Below, piece by piece: positions 1 to 9,410 of a DNA stretch of 52,249 nt; the stretch's first letter is position 1; the number at the start of each line of letters is the position of its first letter. The translations under genes were made by a program, and so were the position numbers. The notes beneath the pieces are model-generated. The model had not been told where the DNA came from. It was given only the letters and a program-made list of their open reading frames with translations, and searched no databases. Source of the DNA: Xanthomonas arboricola pv. guizotiae (lineage in GTDB: Bacteria > Pseudomonadota > Gammaproteobacteria > Xanthomonadales > Xanthomonadaceae); assembly GCF_002940205.1 (NCBI RefSeq), contig NZ_MDSK01000033.1, positions 1 through 52,249 on the forward strand, read 5' to 3'.

Positions 1-2
1 TC

Positions 3-191
3 CAAAGCGCACTAGGGATCTCGTTGCGACGTGTCATGCCGGCAATGTTGTCGCCGACTCAACAGAATTCAAGGGTTTTGTTAGCCGCTCTAAGCCTGCT
101 GGCCGCGTTGCCGCCGCTGGTGACGGTGCCGCTGGAAATGTGGTTCCGGCGTATCGGTCTGTTGGGCCCGCGCGCACGCGCCGGTACCTGA
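3..191 (+). CDS. C-terminal tail of an unidentified, probably membrane, protein (partial)
   Basis: This frame is open from the window edge to a TGA at 189-191 and reads as the end of a protein. It has a hydrophobic stretch (VLLAALSLLAALPPLVTV) followed by a basic tail ending RARAGT. An ATG at 36 could start a 51-residue peptide, but the frame is also open upstream of it, so a truncated larger gene is more likely. Codons in the second half show the GC-rich third positions typical of this genome. I do not recognise the family. The hydrophobic end suggests an inner-membrane protein such as a transporter or acyltransferase, but that is inference. It lies 123 bp upstream of the S9 peptidase on the same strand. 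Confidence 0.4.
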   Translation, partial: QSALGISLRRVMPAMLSPTQQNSRVLLAALSLLAALPPLVTVPLEMWFRRIGLLGPRARAGT

Positions 192-314
192 GCATGTCGG
201 CGCAGGCCAAGCAACATTGATGCCGCGTGCTTTGCATGGCATCGCGCCAGACGATGGACTCCACAAACCGCCTTTGCCACCATAGGCGGACCAAGGAAGA
301 GGCGGAGTGTCGCA

Positions 315-2293
315 ATGCATTATTGGATGAGGGTGGCGACTGCCGCGCTGGCAGTGGCAATGACCATCACGGTGCCGGCTCGCGCGCAGACGCCGTCGCA
401 ACCGCTGGATCTGACGCCCTATCTCAAAAGCGACCAGTTCGAGCGGATCAAGATCTCGCCGACGGGTGAGTATTTCGCGCTCACCATGCCGCTGGAAGAT
501 CGCACCGTGCTGGGCATCGTACGGCGGCAGGACAAGATGGCCACCGCAAAAGTCACCGGTGGCGCCAATAGCGTGGTGGACGATTTCTGGTGGGCCAGCG
601 ACGACCGCATCGTGGTGTCGATGGCGCAGCGGCTGGGGTCGCGCGACGAGCCGATGGCGATCGGCCAGCTGCATGCCATCGACGCCGATGGCAAGAATGG
701 CCGCCTGCTGGCCAGCCCCTATGGCACCAATCCGGATATCAACGGCGTGCAGTTGAAGATGGACCTGGAGCCAGGCACGTTCATGCTCGATACCTTGCCG
801 GGCGATCCGCGCAACATCCTGGTGTCGACGATCCCGTTCGTCGGCGACCCGAACATCCGCATCGACAAGCTGGACATCCAGACCGGCCGGCGCAATACCG
901 TGGCGACCTCGCCGGTGCGGCGCGCAAACTTCGTGACCGATCAGCAGGGACGCATCCGCTTTGCCAACGGCGCCGACGTGAGCAACGTCAGCAAGCTGTA
1001 TTACCGCGACGACGATGCCGCACCGTGGCGGTTGGTCAATGATGCCGCCAGCAGCGGGCATCGCGAATTTCCGCTCGGTTTTGCGGCCGATGGCAACAAG
1101 GCCTATCTGCAGGTGGAACAGGCGAGCGGCACCGATGTGCTGGTGGGATGGGACCCGGCCAGCGGCAAATCCACGCCGTTGTTGCACGACGACACCGTCG
1201 ACCCCTACCGGATCCTGCGCGATCTGGACGGCACCACGCCGATCGGCGCGTCCTACATGAGCGACCGGGTGCGCAACCGCTTCTTCGACGAGAAGTCGCC
1301 GACGGCAAGGCTCTACCGCAGCCTGGAAAAAGCCTTCGACGGCAACGCGGTCTACATCACCTCGGCCACCCGCGACCGTCGCCTGGTGCTGGTGTACGTG
1401 TGGAGCGATCGCAATAACGGCGACTATTACCTGTTCGATACGGTCAGCAAGCATGCCGACCGCGTGTTCAGCCGCCGCGAGTGGTTCCCGCCCGATGCCG
1501 TCCCGGCAAGCAGGCAGGTAAGTTTCCAGGCGCGCGATGGCTTGCAGTTGCACGGCTATCTGACCCAGCCGCTGCATGCCGCGGCAGGCACGCCGCTGCC
1601 GTTGATCGTGATGCCGCACGGCGGGCCGTTCGATGTCTTCGACAAATGGGAGTTCGATGACGAGGCGCAGCTGCTGGCCGCCGCCGGCTATGCGGTGCTG
1701 CGCGTCAATTACCGCGGCTCGGCCAATTACGGGCGTGCCTTCACCCAGGCCGGCGCCAGGGAGTGGGGCGGGCGCATGCAGGACGATCTCACCGACGCCA
1801 CCCGCTGGGCCATCGCGCAGGGCGTGGCCGATGCCTCGCGCATCTGTCTCTACGGTGCCAGCTACGGGGGGGGTACGCTGCGCTGATGGGTGTTGCGAAG
1901 GAGCCGGCCCTGTATCGCTGCGCCGCCGGCTATGTCGGCGTCTACGATCTGGACATGATGGCGCGCGACACCGCGCGCTACGCGCGCTGGGCCAAGAACT
2001 GGACCGGCGACTGGCTGGGCGCCCGCGACACCCTGGCGGCACGCTCGCCGGTGATGCTGGCCAGGCAGATCAGGGTGCCGGTGTTTCTGGCGGCAGGCGG
2101 CAAGGACGAGCGCGCGCCGATCGAACACAGCAAGCGCATGGAGCGCGCGTTGAAGGGTGCCGGCGTGCCGGTGGAGGCGCTGTATTTCCCCAATGAAGGC
2201 CACGGCTTCTACACCGAGCCACATCGTCGCGAGTACTACACCCGCCTGCTGGCGTTCCTGAGCACGCAGTTGGGCGGCAGTAGGGCGAAGTAG
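315..2293 (+). pseudogene. S9 family peptidase (prolyl oligopeptidase type), frameshifted in a G8 tract
   Basis: The start is ATG 315, with GGAG at 304-307 as ribosome binding site. A signal peptide ending near ARAQ is followed by a beta-propeller-like region. An alpha/beta hydrolase domain carries the nucleophile motif GASYGG (Ser about residue 516). Immediately after it a run of eight G (1866-1873) throws the frame, and translation stops at 1886 after GTLR. Downstream in the +2 frame the protein resumes (YAALMGVAKEP...) and contains the remaining triad region (GGKDER, NEGHGFY), ending at 2293. Six G would restore the canonical GASYGGYAALM and a protein of about 658 residues. As written the product lacks the catalytic Asp and His. 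Either it is a pseudogene, it is phase-variable, or the homopolymer was miscounted. It is convergent with the DPP IV gene. Confidence 0.85.
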
Positions 2294-2303
2294 GCGGGTG
2301 GTG

Positions 2304-2331
2304 GTTCCATCCGGTGTTGTCCGGATGGAAC
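2304..2331. terminator. Hairpin between convergent S9 peptidase genes
   Basis: A perfect 11-bp inverted repeat, GTTCCATCCGG at 2304-2314 and CCGGATGGAAC at 2321-2331, with a 6-nt loop. It starts 11 bp after the stop of the frameshifted S9 gene and lies between convergent genes. There is no clear T run, so it may work as an RNA-stabilising stem or a weak bidirectional terminator. Confidence 0.55.
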
Positions 2332-2438
2332 GTGCGGCCAAGCTGCGTCGTGGTGGTGCGGGGTGGTCAGGCACCGGACAGCGCCGCGCCTGCCTGGAGT
2401 TGCTGCTTGAGACCCATTGCGCAGCGATCAGTGAGTGT

Positions 2439-2459
2439 CGCGGCCGGGGCCGCTCCTAC
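2439..2459 (+). repeat. Solitary GTAG-type REP half-site
   Basis: The sequence CGCGGCCGGGGCCGCTCCTA followed by C matches the conserved arm of the REP palindromes at 45.8-46.1 kb, which end in GCTCCTAC (GTAGGAGC on the other strand). It lies 45 bp beyond the DPP IV stop codon. GTAG-ended palindromes of this type are known in Xanthomonadaceae (SMAG elements of Stenotrophomonas). Confidence 0.55.
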
Positions 2460-2503
2460 GCGGCAGGGGCCTTCAGGTCGCCGGCGACCATGCGTGCGTG
2501 CGC

Positions 2504-4828
2504 TCAGTTCTTGGGCATCGGCTTCATCTGGTAGTCGGCCGGTGGCGTGGCGCCGAGCAGGTGTTGCACGAAGTAGTCCCAGCGGCGGCGGCTGACATAC
2601 GGGGTGAGCTCGCCATAGCCGTGCTTGGCGTTGGGCAGCATCAGCATGTCGAAGGTCTTGTTGGCCTTGATCAGGGCATCGGCCACCAGCAGGGTGAGAT
2701 ATGGCGGCACGTTGTCGTCCAGGGTGCCGTGCACCAGCATCAGCTTGCCCTTGAGTTTGCCGGCGTGGTTGGCGTTGGCCTGGTCGTCGTAGTTGGAGCT
2801 GCCGTCCTTGTTGACGATGTGCTCGCCGTGATACTTCTCGGCCCAGTCGTCCTCGTAGCCGCGGTTGTCGTGGTTGCCGCTTTCCGACCAGGCCACCTTG
2901 AAGAAGTCCGGGTAGCGCAGCATCGCGGCGGTGGACGCATTGCCGCCGCCGGAGTGGCCCCAGATACCGACGCGGCCCAGGTCGATCCACGGATAGCGCC
3001 GGCCCAGCTCCTTCAGGCCGGCCACCTGGTCGGGCAGGGTGTTGTCGCCCATGTTGGCGTACCAGGTGTCGTGGAAGCTCTTGGAGCGCCATGGCGTGCC
3101 CATGCCGTCGATGGCGACCACGATGAAACCCAGTTCCGCCAGCGATTGGTTGTCGCCATGGCCGGCAAGGAAACTGCGGCCGCGCACCGAGCCGGTCTGC
3201 GGGCCGGGATAGACGTAATCGATGACCGGGTACTTGCGCGCCGGGTCGAAGGTGCTGGGCTTGAACATCAGGCCGTACAGCGTGGTCTTGCCATCGCGCG
3301 CCTTGACCGTGATCGGCTCCGGCGGCACCCAGCCGGCCGCCTTGAGGCGGCCGATGTCGGCAGTGGCGATCGTGCTGACCGTGCGTCCGTCGCCGGCATC
3401 GCGCAGCAGCGTGACCGGTGGCGTGACCGAGGTGGAGTAGGTATCGACAAAGCGGGCGCCATCGGGCGCCAGCGCGATGCTGTGATCGGCGACTTCTGGC
3501 GTGAGCAGCACCGGCTCACCACCGTCCAGGCTCACCTTCCACAGCTGCTGGTAATACGGGTCCACGCCCGCGCTGCGGCCGACGCCGACGAACCACGCGG
3601 TGCGCGTCACCGGATCCACGCGCAGCAGTTCGGTGACGTTGCCCTGGCCGCTGGTGATCGCGCGCTTGGGCTTGCCGGTGGCCAGGTCGTAGAGATACAG
3701 CTGGCCCCAATCGCTGCGCTCGGAAAACCACACCGCCTCCTTGCTGCCGGGCAGGTACGCCCAGTTGGCGGCGACCTGGCCGCTTTCGTAATAGGTCTTG
3801 GCGGTTTCGTCGAAGGCGGTGCGCACTTCGCCGGTGGCGACATCGGCAATGCGCAACCAGACCTGCTTGTGGAAGCGCGAGGTCGAGGCGAAGGCCAGGG
3901 TCTTGCCGTCCGGCGCCCACTTCACGTCGTCCCACAGGCCCGGCGAGCAGCTGACGTCATCGCACAGGGTGGAGCGGTGCTGGTCGGGCGGCAGTTTCAG
4001 CCGCAGCACGCTGCGCGTGGGCACGTCGATGACCACGCGCTCGATCATGGTCACGTCCTTGTCGCCGGCCAGCGGGTATTTCCACGACTGCAGTTCCGGA
4101 TGCCCGAGCCTGGTGCTGACCAGGTACATGTCGCCGGTCTTGCGCTGGTCCTGCTGGAAGGTGGCGATCTTGCGCGAGTCCGGCGACCAGGCCACGATGG
4201 CATTGTCGCTGTGCTGCCAGCCGGCGTTGTCGGTGGCATAGCCGAAGTTTTCCACACCGTCGCGGGTGAGCTGGGTCTCCTGGCCGCTGGCGAGCTCGCG
4301 CACCCACAGGTTCCAGTCGCGGATGAAGGCTTCGCTGCGCTTGTCCGGCGACAGCACGCCCGGCTCGGCCTTGTCCTTTGCATACAGCTTGCTGCAGCGC
4401 GCACGCGCATCGCAGACCACCGCGGTGTCGCGCACGTTGAGGCGGTAGCGGCCATCGGCGGTGCGCTTGACCGCTGGGGCGAAGGTGTCGGCCTTGAGCG
4501 GCTTGTCGCCGGTCTTCAGCAGCGTATCGAGCGAGGCGACCAGCGCGGACTGCTTGAAGATCGGCGCGCTCTTGCCGGTGGCGGTGTCCAGCTGCAGCAG
4601 CTGGTTGCCCTTGGCATCGTGGTCGACATAGACCACGTGGGTGGCGTCCAGCCAGTCGATGCGGGTGGCGGCATGGTCCACCAGCGGCTGCGCGGCGTAG
4701 TTGATCAGGCGCTCGGCGCGCGCGTAGTCGGCGGCGGTGACGGCAGGCGTCTGCGCACCGGCGAGCGCCGGCAGGGCGGCCAGGACGATGGCGGAAAACA
4801 GCTGCCGCAGCGGCAACGGGGTGGGCAT
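2504..4828 (-). CDS. Dipeptidyl peptidase IV-like S9 peptidase
   Basis: This 774-residue protein begins with a signal peptide (MPTPLPLRQLFSAIVLAALPALAGA). A DPP IV N-terminal beta-propeller follows (about residues 100-480, with TDNAGWQHSDNAIVAWSPDS), then a C-terminal hydrolase domain. The triad is visible: Ser626 in WGHSGGGNAS, Asp704 in HGTLDDNVP and His736 in NAKHGYG. The family removes X-Pro or related dipeptides from peptide N-termini. The signal peptide puts it in the periplasm or outside the cell. GGAG lies about 8 nt upstream of the ATG. It is convergent with the broken S9 gene, and the 3' side carries a REP half-site. The exact cleavage preference cannot be read from the sequence. 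Confidence 0.92.
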   Translation of the reverse strand: MPTPLPLRQLFSAIVLAALPALAGAQTPAVTAADYARAERLINYAAQPLVDHAATRIDWLDATHVVYVDHDAKGNQLLQLDTATGKSAPIFKQSALVASLDTLLKTGDKPLKADTFAPAVKRTADGRYRLNVRDTAVVCDARARCSKLYAKDKAEPGVLSPDKRSEAFIRDWNLWVRELASGQETQLTRDGVENFGYATDNAGWQHSDNAIVAWSPDSRKIATFQQDQRKTGDMYLVSTRLGHPELQSWKYPLAGDKDVTMIERVVIDVPTRSVLRLKLPPDQHRSTLCDDVSCSPGLWDDVKWAPDGKTLAFASTSRFHKQVWLRIADVATGEVRTAFDETAKTYYESGQVAANWAYLPGSKEAVWFSERSDWGQLYLYDLATGKPKRAITSGQGNVTELLRVDPVTRTAWFVGVGRSAGVDPYYQQLWKVSLDGGEPVLLTPEVADHSIALAPDGARFVDTYSTSVTPPVTLLRDAGDGRTVSTIATADIGRLKAAGWVPPEPITVKARDGKTTLYGLMFKPSTFDPARKYPVIDYVYPGPQTGSVRGRSFLAGHGDNQSLAELGFIVVAIDGMGTPWRSKSFHDTWYANMGDNTLPDQVAGLKELGRRYPWIDLGRVGIWGHSGGGNASTAAMLRYPDFFKVAWSESGNHDNRGYEDDWAEKYHGEHIVNKDGSSNYDDQANANHAGKLKGKLMLVHGTLDDNVPPYLTLLVADALIKANKTFDMLMLPNAKHGYGELTPYVSRRRWDYFVQHLLGATPPADYQMKPMPKN

Positions 4829-5191
4829 GTAGGACTCTCCGGGACGAAAGGAGCGCGCAACGCGGTCGGCGCGACCGCCCGATGCTACCCGTCACGTCGG
4901 CCAGGTGCCTCTGCCAGAAGTCGTGCTTGGCGCCGGGAACGCGCCGGCGCCCGCGCAGCCGCTTCAACCGGCGAAGATGGCATCGGGGACGCAGTGCAGC
5001 GATCGCCCCCGGCGGCTGCCAGGCGACCAAAAAAACCAGCGCTGCGCCGCCCGCATCTGCTGCTGCCCGCCGCACACGTGCCTGCGTGCGAAAGGCATGT
5101 CTGCACAGCGCGATGCGCATGGCGGAAGCAAGTCGATACGTACCGGCGCCTCTGCGCGCGTGCTGCAGCGATGGCAGATCCGCACGCGCGC
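4829..5191. other. Intergenic, no gene seen
   Basis: This stretch separates the DPP IV gene (starts 4828, minus) from the 3' end of the DUF1615 gene (minus). Open frames here are short and low in recognisable content, and I see no convincing coding sequence. It should contain the DPP IV promoter. Confidence 0.5.
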
Positions 5192-6283
5192 TTACTTGCC
5201 CATGCAGCGCTTCCAGCGCTCGTTCACCCGCTGCGCGAACCAGGCGGTGGTGAGCGTGCGGGTGATCTTGGAGCTCTCCAGCGTGATGCCGGGCAGCACC
5301 GCACGCGGCAGCGGCTTGCCGGCATCGCGCTCGGCCAGCGCGAATACCTGGCGATACAGCGCGGTGTCTTCGAAACCGGCCGCGTTGCCGGCTTCCAGCG
5401 CGCGGCGCAGCTGCCGGTCGCTCATCGCCAGCTGGCTGCCCAGGGCACGCGCGGCGCGTTCGGTGCCGCCGGGCGCATCCAGGCTGGCGCCGGGCGTCAG
5501 CAGGTCGCCGTCCAGGGTCAGCGCGATGCCGCTGGCCTTGCTCAGCGCCGCCTGGAAGGCGGCATTGCGGCTGGCGTACCAGCCGGCATTGAAGTCGGCA
5601 AAGCGGTACAGCAGTGCGTCGTAACTGGCCCGGTACCCGAGCAGGTGCCGGGTGCCGAACCACAGCCCGCCGCGACGGCTGAAGACCTCGTGGCGGATCG
5701 AGTCGCCGGGCGGATACGGGTAGCGCTCGGCATGCTGCTCGGCAAAGGCGATGCTGACCTGCATCGGCCCGGCGGTATGCACCGGGTTGAGCCCGTCGAA
5801 CAGGCGCGCGCCCAGCGGCACGCTGCCGGTGAAGTCTTCGAAGATGTGGCTCAGCTCCTGCTCGGTGCGCGCGCTCGCGATGCGCGTGGCGTAGCTGCGG
5901 CCGTCCGGCGAACCCACACGCAGGGCGGCATCGACCATGAAGCCGGGAATGTGGTGCGCGCTGGCGCGGCGGTCGATCTCGGCGCGCGAAATCTTGCCGA
6001 GATTGGGCACCACCGGGTTGGCCTGGTAGGTCGATTCCTGCTCGGTCACCGCCAGCACCGCGCAGATGTGCTCGGCGCTGGTGTCCAGCCCCTGCGAGGA
6101 CAGTGCCACGTAGACATCGTCGGCCCAGCCGTTGCGATCGCCCAGCGTGGCCGGCAGGCGCCGGGCGATGTCGGCCTTGACCGCATCCGGGGAGCGCTGT
6201 GGCGCCCGCGGCGCCTGGGTGGCGCAGGCCGACAGCAAGGCGACGGCGAGCAGCGTGAGCAGGCGGGGCAGGCGGGATGTCAC
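5192..6283 (-). CDS. DUF1615 family lipoprotein
   Basis: The start is taken as GTG 6283 (VTSRLPRLL...), with CTGGAG 5 nt upstream. The longer open frame back to 6418 encodes an arginine-rich stretch with no sense as a protein start. The 363-residue product has a lipoprotein signal (LLTLLAVALLSAC, lipobox LSAC). A body typical of DUF1615 follows: AVTEQESTYQANPVVPNLGKI near the front, then PVHTAGPMQVSIAF and a FADFNAGWYASRNAAFQ segment. The glutamate in the EQEST region and the soft similarity to lytic-transglycosylase folds suggest a cell-wall role, but that is inference. It is probably anchored in the outer membrane. It is monocistronic, with its 3' end toward the DPP IV gene. Confidence 0.88.
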   Translation of the reverse strand: MTSRLPRLLTLLAVALLSACATQAPRAPQRSPDAVKADIARRLPATLGDRNGWADDVYVALSSQGLDTSAEHICAVLAVTEQESTYQANPVVPNLGKISRAEIDRRASAHHIPGFMVDAALRVGSPDGRSYATRIASARTEQELSHIFEDFTGSVPLGARLFDGLNPVHTAGPMQVSIAFAEQHAERYPYPPGDSIRHEVFSRRGGLWFGTRHLLGYRASYDALLYRFADFNAGWYASRNAAFQAALSKASGIALTLDGDLLTPGASLDAPGGTERAARALGSQLAMSDRQLRRALEAGNAAGFEDTALYRQVFALAERDAGKPLPRAVLPGITLESSKITRTLTTAWFAQRVNERWKRCMGK

Positions 6284-6715
6284 GGCGTCTCCAGGATCCG
6301 GGCGGCGGCAGGTGCCGTGCCGCAGTTTACGTGGCTGTCGCTGGGCGGCCGCATGCGGCGATGCGCATCGCCGCCGGCGCCGGCTGCACGCCTGGCCGCA
6401 GTGCCTGCCAAGAGGCACGGCTGCGGGCCGCTGCCATGCGATCCGTCGGCCGATTCAAGCCCGCTGCGCGCAGGCCGTTAACGATCTTGACGCAAAGCCT
6501 GGCGATCACACGACCTGCCGTGCTCGCCGGTCATCATGACCGCGTATCTGCATCGATGCGGCGTCAGGCAGACGCCGACATCGCTCCGATTCCACCGCCA
6601 GCCAACCATGGGAGAGCTCGAGTGCCGCAGCAACCAGCAAACCCGATGCGGGCAGGGCGGCGCTTGCCGTGCACGGTAGCGATGCGGTGTGACGCATCGT
6701 CGCCGTGAGGTGTCG
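6284..6715. other. Divergent intergenic region with a 20-bp palindrome
   Basis: This region lies between the divergent DUF1615 lipoprotein and the diguanylate cyclase. A perfect 20-bp palindrome, GCGGCGATGC (6355-6364) joined to GCATCGCCGC (6365-6374), sits about 72 bp upstream of the DUF1615 start and could be an operator or hairpin. No gene is visible. Confidence 0.4.
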
Positions 6716-8592
6716 ATGAGCAGTGCGACGCCACGCTGGCGGCGCATGGTCGCGGGGATGGCCGCAATGCTGTTCAGCGCGACGCTGTGGGCGCAGCCGC
6801 AGCCGTGGAAGAGCATCGAGACCGCCGCGATCGACGACCCCAAGGCCGCCCTGCAGGCCGCCCAGGCCGCGTTCGGGCGTGCCCGCAGCGATGGCGACGC
6901 CGATGCGCAGTTCTGGGCCTTGCTGGCGCAGGCGCGGGTACTGATCTCCCTGGAAGAGGGCGAGCGCCGCCAGGCAGTACTGGCGCAGGCGCATGCGATG
7001 CTGGAACGGGTGCGCGGCAACGCGGCGCAGGCGCAGCTGTGGCTGGCGATCGTGCAGGCGCTCTCAGCGATGTGCGCGAGAGCCCCAACCGCGGCATGCT
7101 GGCGCGGCTGGAAGCGCTGCGTCAGCAGGCGCGCGCGCTGGGGCGCACCGATCTGCTGTGCGAGATCGAGGCGGTCGACATGTGGAGCATGCTCGCCTCC
7201 GGCAGCAGCGACGAGGCCTGGAACGCCGCGCAGGCGAGCTACCAGTGCGCAGTGCGCGAACACAGCTTGAGCCTGGAGCTGGATGCCTTGACCCAGCTCG
7301 GCGCGCTGGCCAGCCGCGTGGGTGGCCGTTCGGCGGAAGACAACGATGCCGAAGACTATCTGCAACGCGCCCTGGCGCGCTTGCGCGGCCAGCCGGCACG
7401 CTTCCAGCGCAGCCTGATCGAATACGAATACGGCACCTCGCTGGCAGCGCAGCAGCCGGATGCGGCGTTGCTGCACTTCAAGCGCGCGCTGGCGCTCAGC
7501 CGCGAGCTGGGCGATCAGGCCGGTGTGGCCGCGGCATTGACCAGCGCCAGCGAGGTGCTGATCGACACCGGCGATGTCACTGCGGCACTGGCAATGGCGC
7601 GCGAGGCGCTGCCGTTGATGCAACGCCAGGGCAATGTCGGCCGCGTGGCCGCCTGCCATGCGGTGTTGCTGCGGGCATTGGCCGCGCTCAAGTCCGGCAG
7701 CCTCGGCATGGAGATCATCGCGGCCAGGGCAGCGGACGACCCCAATCTGCCGTTGGTGCGGCGCGCGCGACTGCTCGATGCCATTGCCCAGGCACTGGCA
7801 GCGGAGGGACGCCATGCCGAGGCCTACCAGGAACTGCAGCGCGCCAACACGTTGCGCGCGCAGAGCCTGGATCGCCAGCGCGACACCGTGATGCTGCGCC
7901 TGCAGGCGCGTTACGAAGATGCGCGCCGTGGTGCGGAAACCGCCGAGCTGCGCCGCCGCAGCGAGACCGCGCAACTGGCGTTGCAGGCCCGCGAAGCCGG
8001 TCAACGTGCCTTGTGGATTGCGCTATGCGCGGCCTGCATGCTGTTGCTGGGCGCGCTGGTGGTGCTGGCCTTCGGTGCGCGCCACCGGCGGCAACTCTCG
8101 CGGCTGGCGATGCGCGACGAACTCACCGGCCTGCCCAATCGCCGCGCCATTCGCGCCGAGGCACAGCAGCAGGTCGAGCAATCGGTGCGCTCGCAGGTTC
8201 CGTGCATGCTGGCATTGATCGATCTGGACCACTTCAAGCTGATCAACGACATGCATGGGCATGCCACCGGCGATGCCGTGCTCAAGGCGCTGGCCAGTGC
8301 CTCCAGGCTGGCGCTGCGCACGCAGGATCGGCTGGGCCGGCTGGGTGGCGAAGAGTTCCTGCTGGTGCTGCCGGGCTGCAGCGCAGAGGAGATTCCTGCG
8401 GTGTTTACGCGGCTGCGCAATGCGGTGGCCGCGATCGAGATCGCCGGCCTGCCCGCCAATCAGCCGGTGCGCTTCTGCATGGGCGCGGTGAGCGCCACTG
8501 CGGGGAGCGGTCTGGATGTGCTGCTGGGGCAGGCCGATCTTGCGCTGTATGCCGCCAAGACCGCCGGGCGCGATCAATGGGCAGTGGTTTGA
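6716..8592 (+). pseudogene. Diguanylate cyclase with TPR-like sensor region, frameshifted
   Basis: The start is ATG 6716 with GAGG 5 nt upstream. The product begins with a signal or anchor segment (MVAGMAAMLFSATLWAQ) and a helical-repeat, TPR-like region. A transmembrane helix (LWIALCAACMLLLGALVVLAFGA) and a GGDEF domain follow. That domain has DELTGLPNRRA, the inhibitory site RTQD and the active-site motif GGEEF, so the cyclase half looks intact. Near 7061-7065 the frame changes: CTCTC appears where CTC would keep ALSDVRESPNRG in register. This is an apparent 2-bp duplication that shifts to the next frame. As written the N-terminal product stops at 7270 and the GGDEF part lacks its start. 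A tandem 9-mer follows the stop codon. Confidence 0.85.
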
Positions 8593-8915
8593 GTGCCGCA
8601 TGCGCGGCTACGCGGTGCCAGCTGCGACATCTGCGACATCTGCGACATCTGCGCGGGGCTGCGGCACGATCGTGCGGTTGCGCCGCCACGTTGTTGCACT
8701 GTTGCTGGCCATCTTCCCTGAGACGAATGCAGCGTGGAGCATTCCATTCACTCTGAGCGAGTGCACTGCGCCATCGGTATAGCGGCCGCGCTCAGCCGGC
8801 AGGTGCGTGTCATGCGCTCACTGCGCGACCACCAGGTGTTGCATGCGTGCGACGGATGGCCTCGGCCGGTTGCGCTGCGCGTACACTGCGCCGCCACCAG
8901 CGAACCGATGCCTGC
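8593..8915. other. Intergenic with tandem repeat, no gene seen
   Basis: Apart from the 9-bp tandem array near its left end I see nothing coding here. The right part should hold the promoter of the small membrane protein. Confidence 0.4.
8622..8653 (+). repeat. 9-bp tandem repeat (CTGCGACAT)
   Basis: Three perfect copies of CTGCGACAT (8622-8630, 8631-8639, 8640-8648) plus a partial fourth lie about 30 bp after the diguanylate cyclase stop codon. It is a small VNTR-like array in non-coding DNA. Confidence 0.85.
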
Positions 8916-9239
8916 GTGAAAAAAAAGCGGCCCAAATCACCGCCACCTGCGCCAGCTCCCGCAGCGTCCCGGATCCACGAATGGATCATCGGCGGGGGAG
9001 CCGTTGTCGTGGCGATCGCCTGTTGCATGCGGCTGTGGCTGGTGCTGGAGGCGATCGTCACGGGGCGCTATATCAGCGTCATCCGCGGCCGGCCGACCAG
9101 GATCTTTTACGCGGATGCAGACCCGCAGCGGTTCTGGATCGCCATCGGCTGGGATGCGTTGCTGAACAGTGTGCCGTTGGCGATCATCGCCTGGTTCACC
9201 TACGTTGCCTGGACGACGTACCGACGCGGCAGGCGATGA
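8916..9239 (+). CDS. Small two-helix membrane protein, unknown function
   Basis: I place the start at GTG 8916 (VKKKRPKSPPPAPAPAAS), because upstream codons in frame encode an unlikely arginine-rich stretch. The 107-residue product has a basic, proline-rich N-terminus and a first hydrophobic segment (WIIGGGAVVVAIACCMRLWLVL). A polar loop (GRYISVIRGRPTRIFYADADP) precedes a second hydrophobic segment (LLNSVPLAIIAWFTYVAW), and the tail is basic. This is the layout of an inner-membrane protein with both ends probably cytoplasmic. The start codon is followed by a run of eight A. I recognise no family. No close operon partner is present. There is no strong ribosome binding site. Confidence 0.65.
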   Translation: MKKKRPKSPPPAPAPAASRIHEWIIGGGAVVVAIACCMRLWLVLEAIVTGRYISVIRGRPTRIFYADADPQRFWIAIGWDALLNSVPLAIIAWFTYVAWTTYRRGRR

Positions 9240-9410
9240 CCTGCGCGGTGGTTGCACAGCATGCGCAACTGCGGTGCCGCGCTGTCGGCGACGACGCGGC
9301 TGCGCAGGCACGCGACAAGCCGCTGTTTAGGAGACGGTATTGATCAGCCGTCGGTTCACAAGGCCGTGGCAACCGCCTGCGCCGATCGACGCCTGCGCAT
9401 CATGCGGCCA

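Noticed and set aside
5192..6418. Longer version of the DUF1615 protein starting at 6418
   Set aside because: The extra 45 residues are arginine-rich and would bury the lipoprotein signal. GTG 6283 has a good ribosome binding site and exposes the signal.
2435..6481. A very long plus-strand open frame (over 1,300 codons) opposite the DPP IV and DUF1615 genes
   Set aside because: It spans two well-supported genes and the gap between them on the other strand. Its composition is a Gln/His/Val/Ala/Arg-rich by-product of GC-biased third positions, and no domain is visible.
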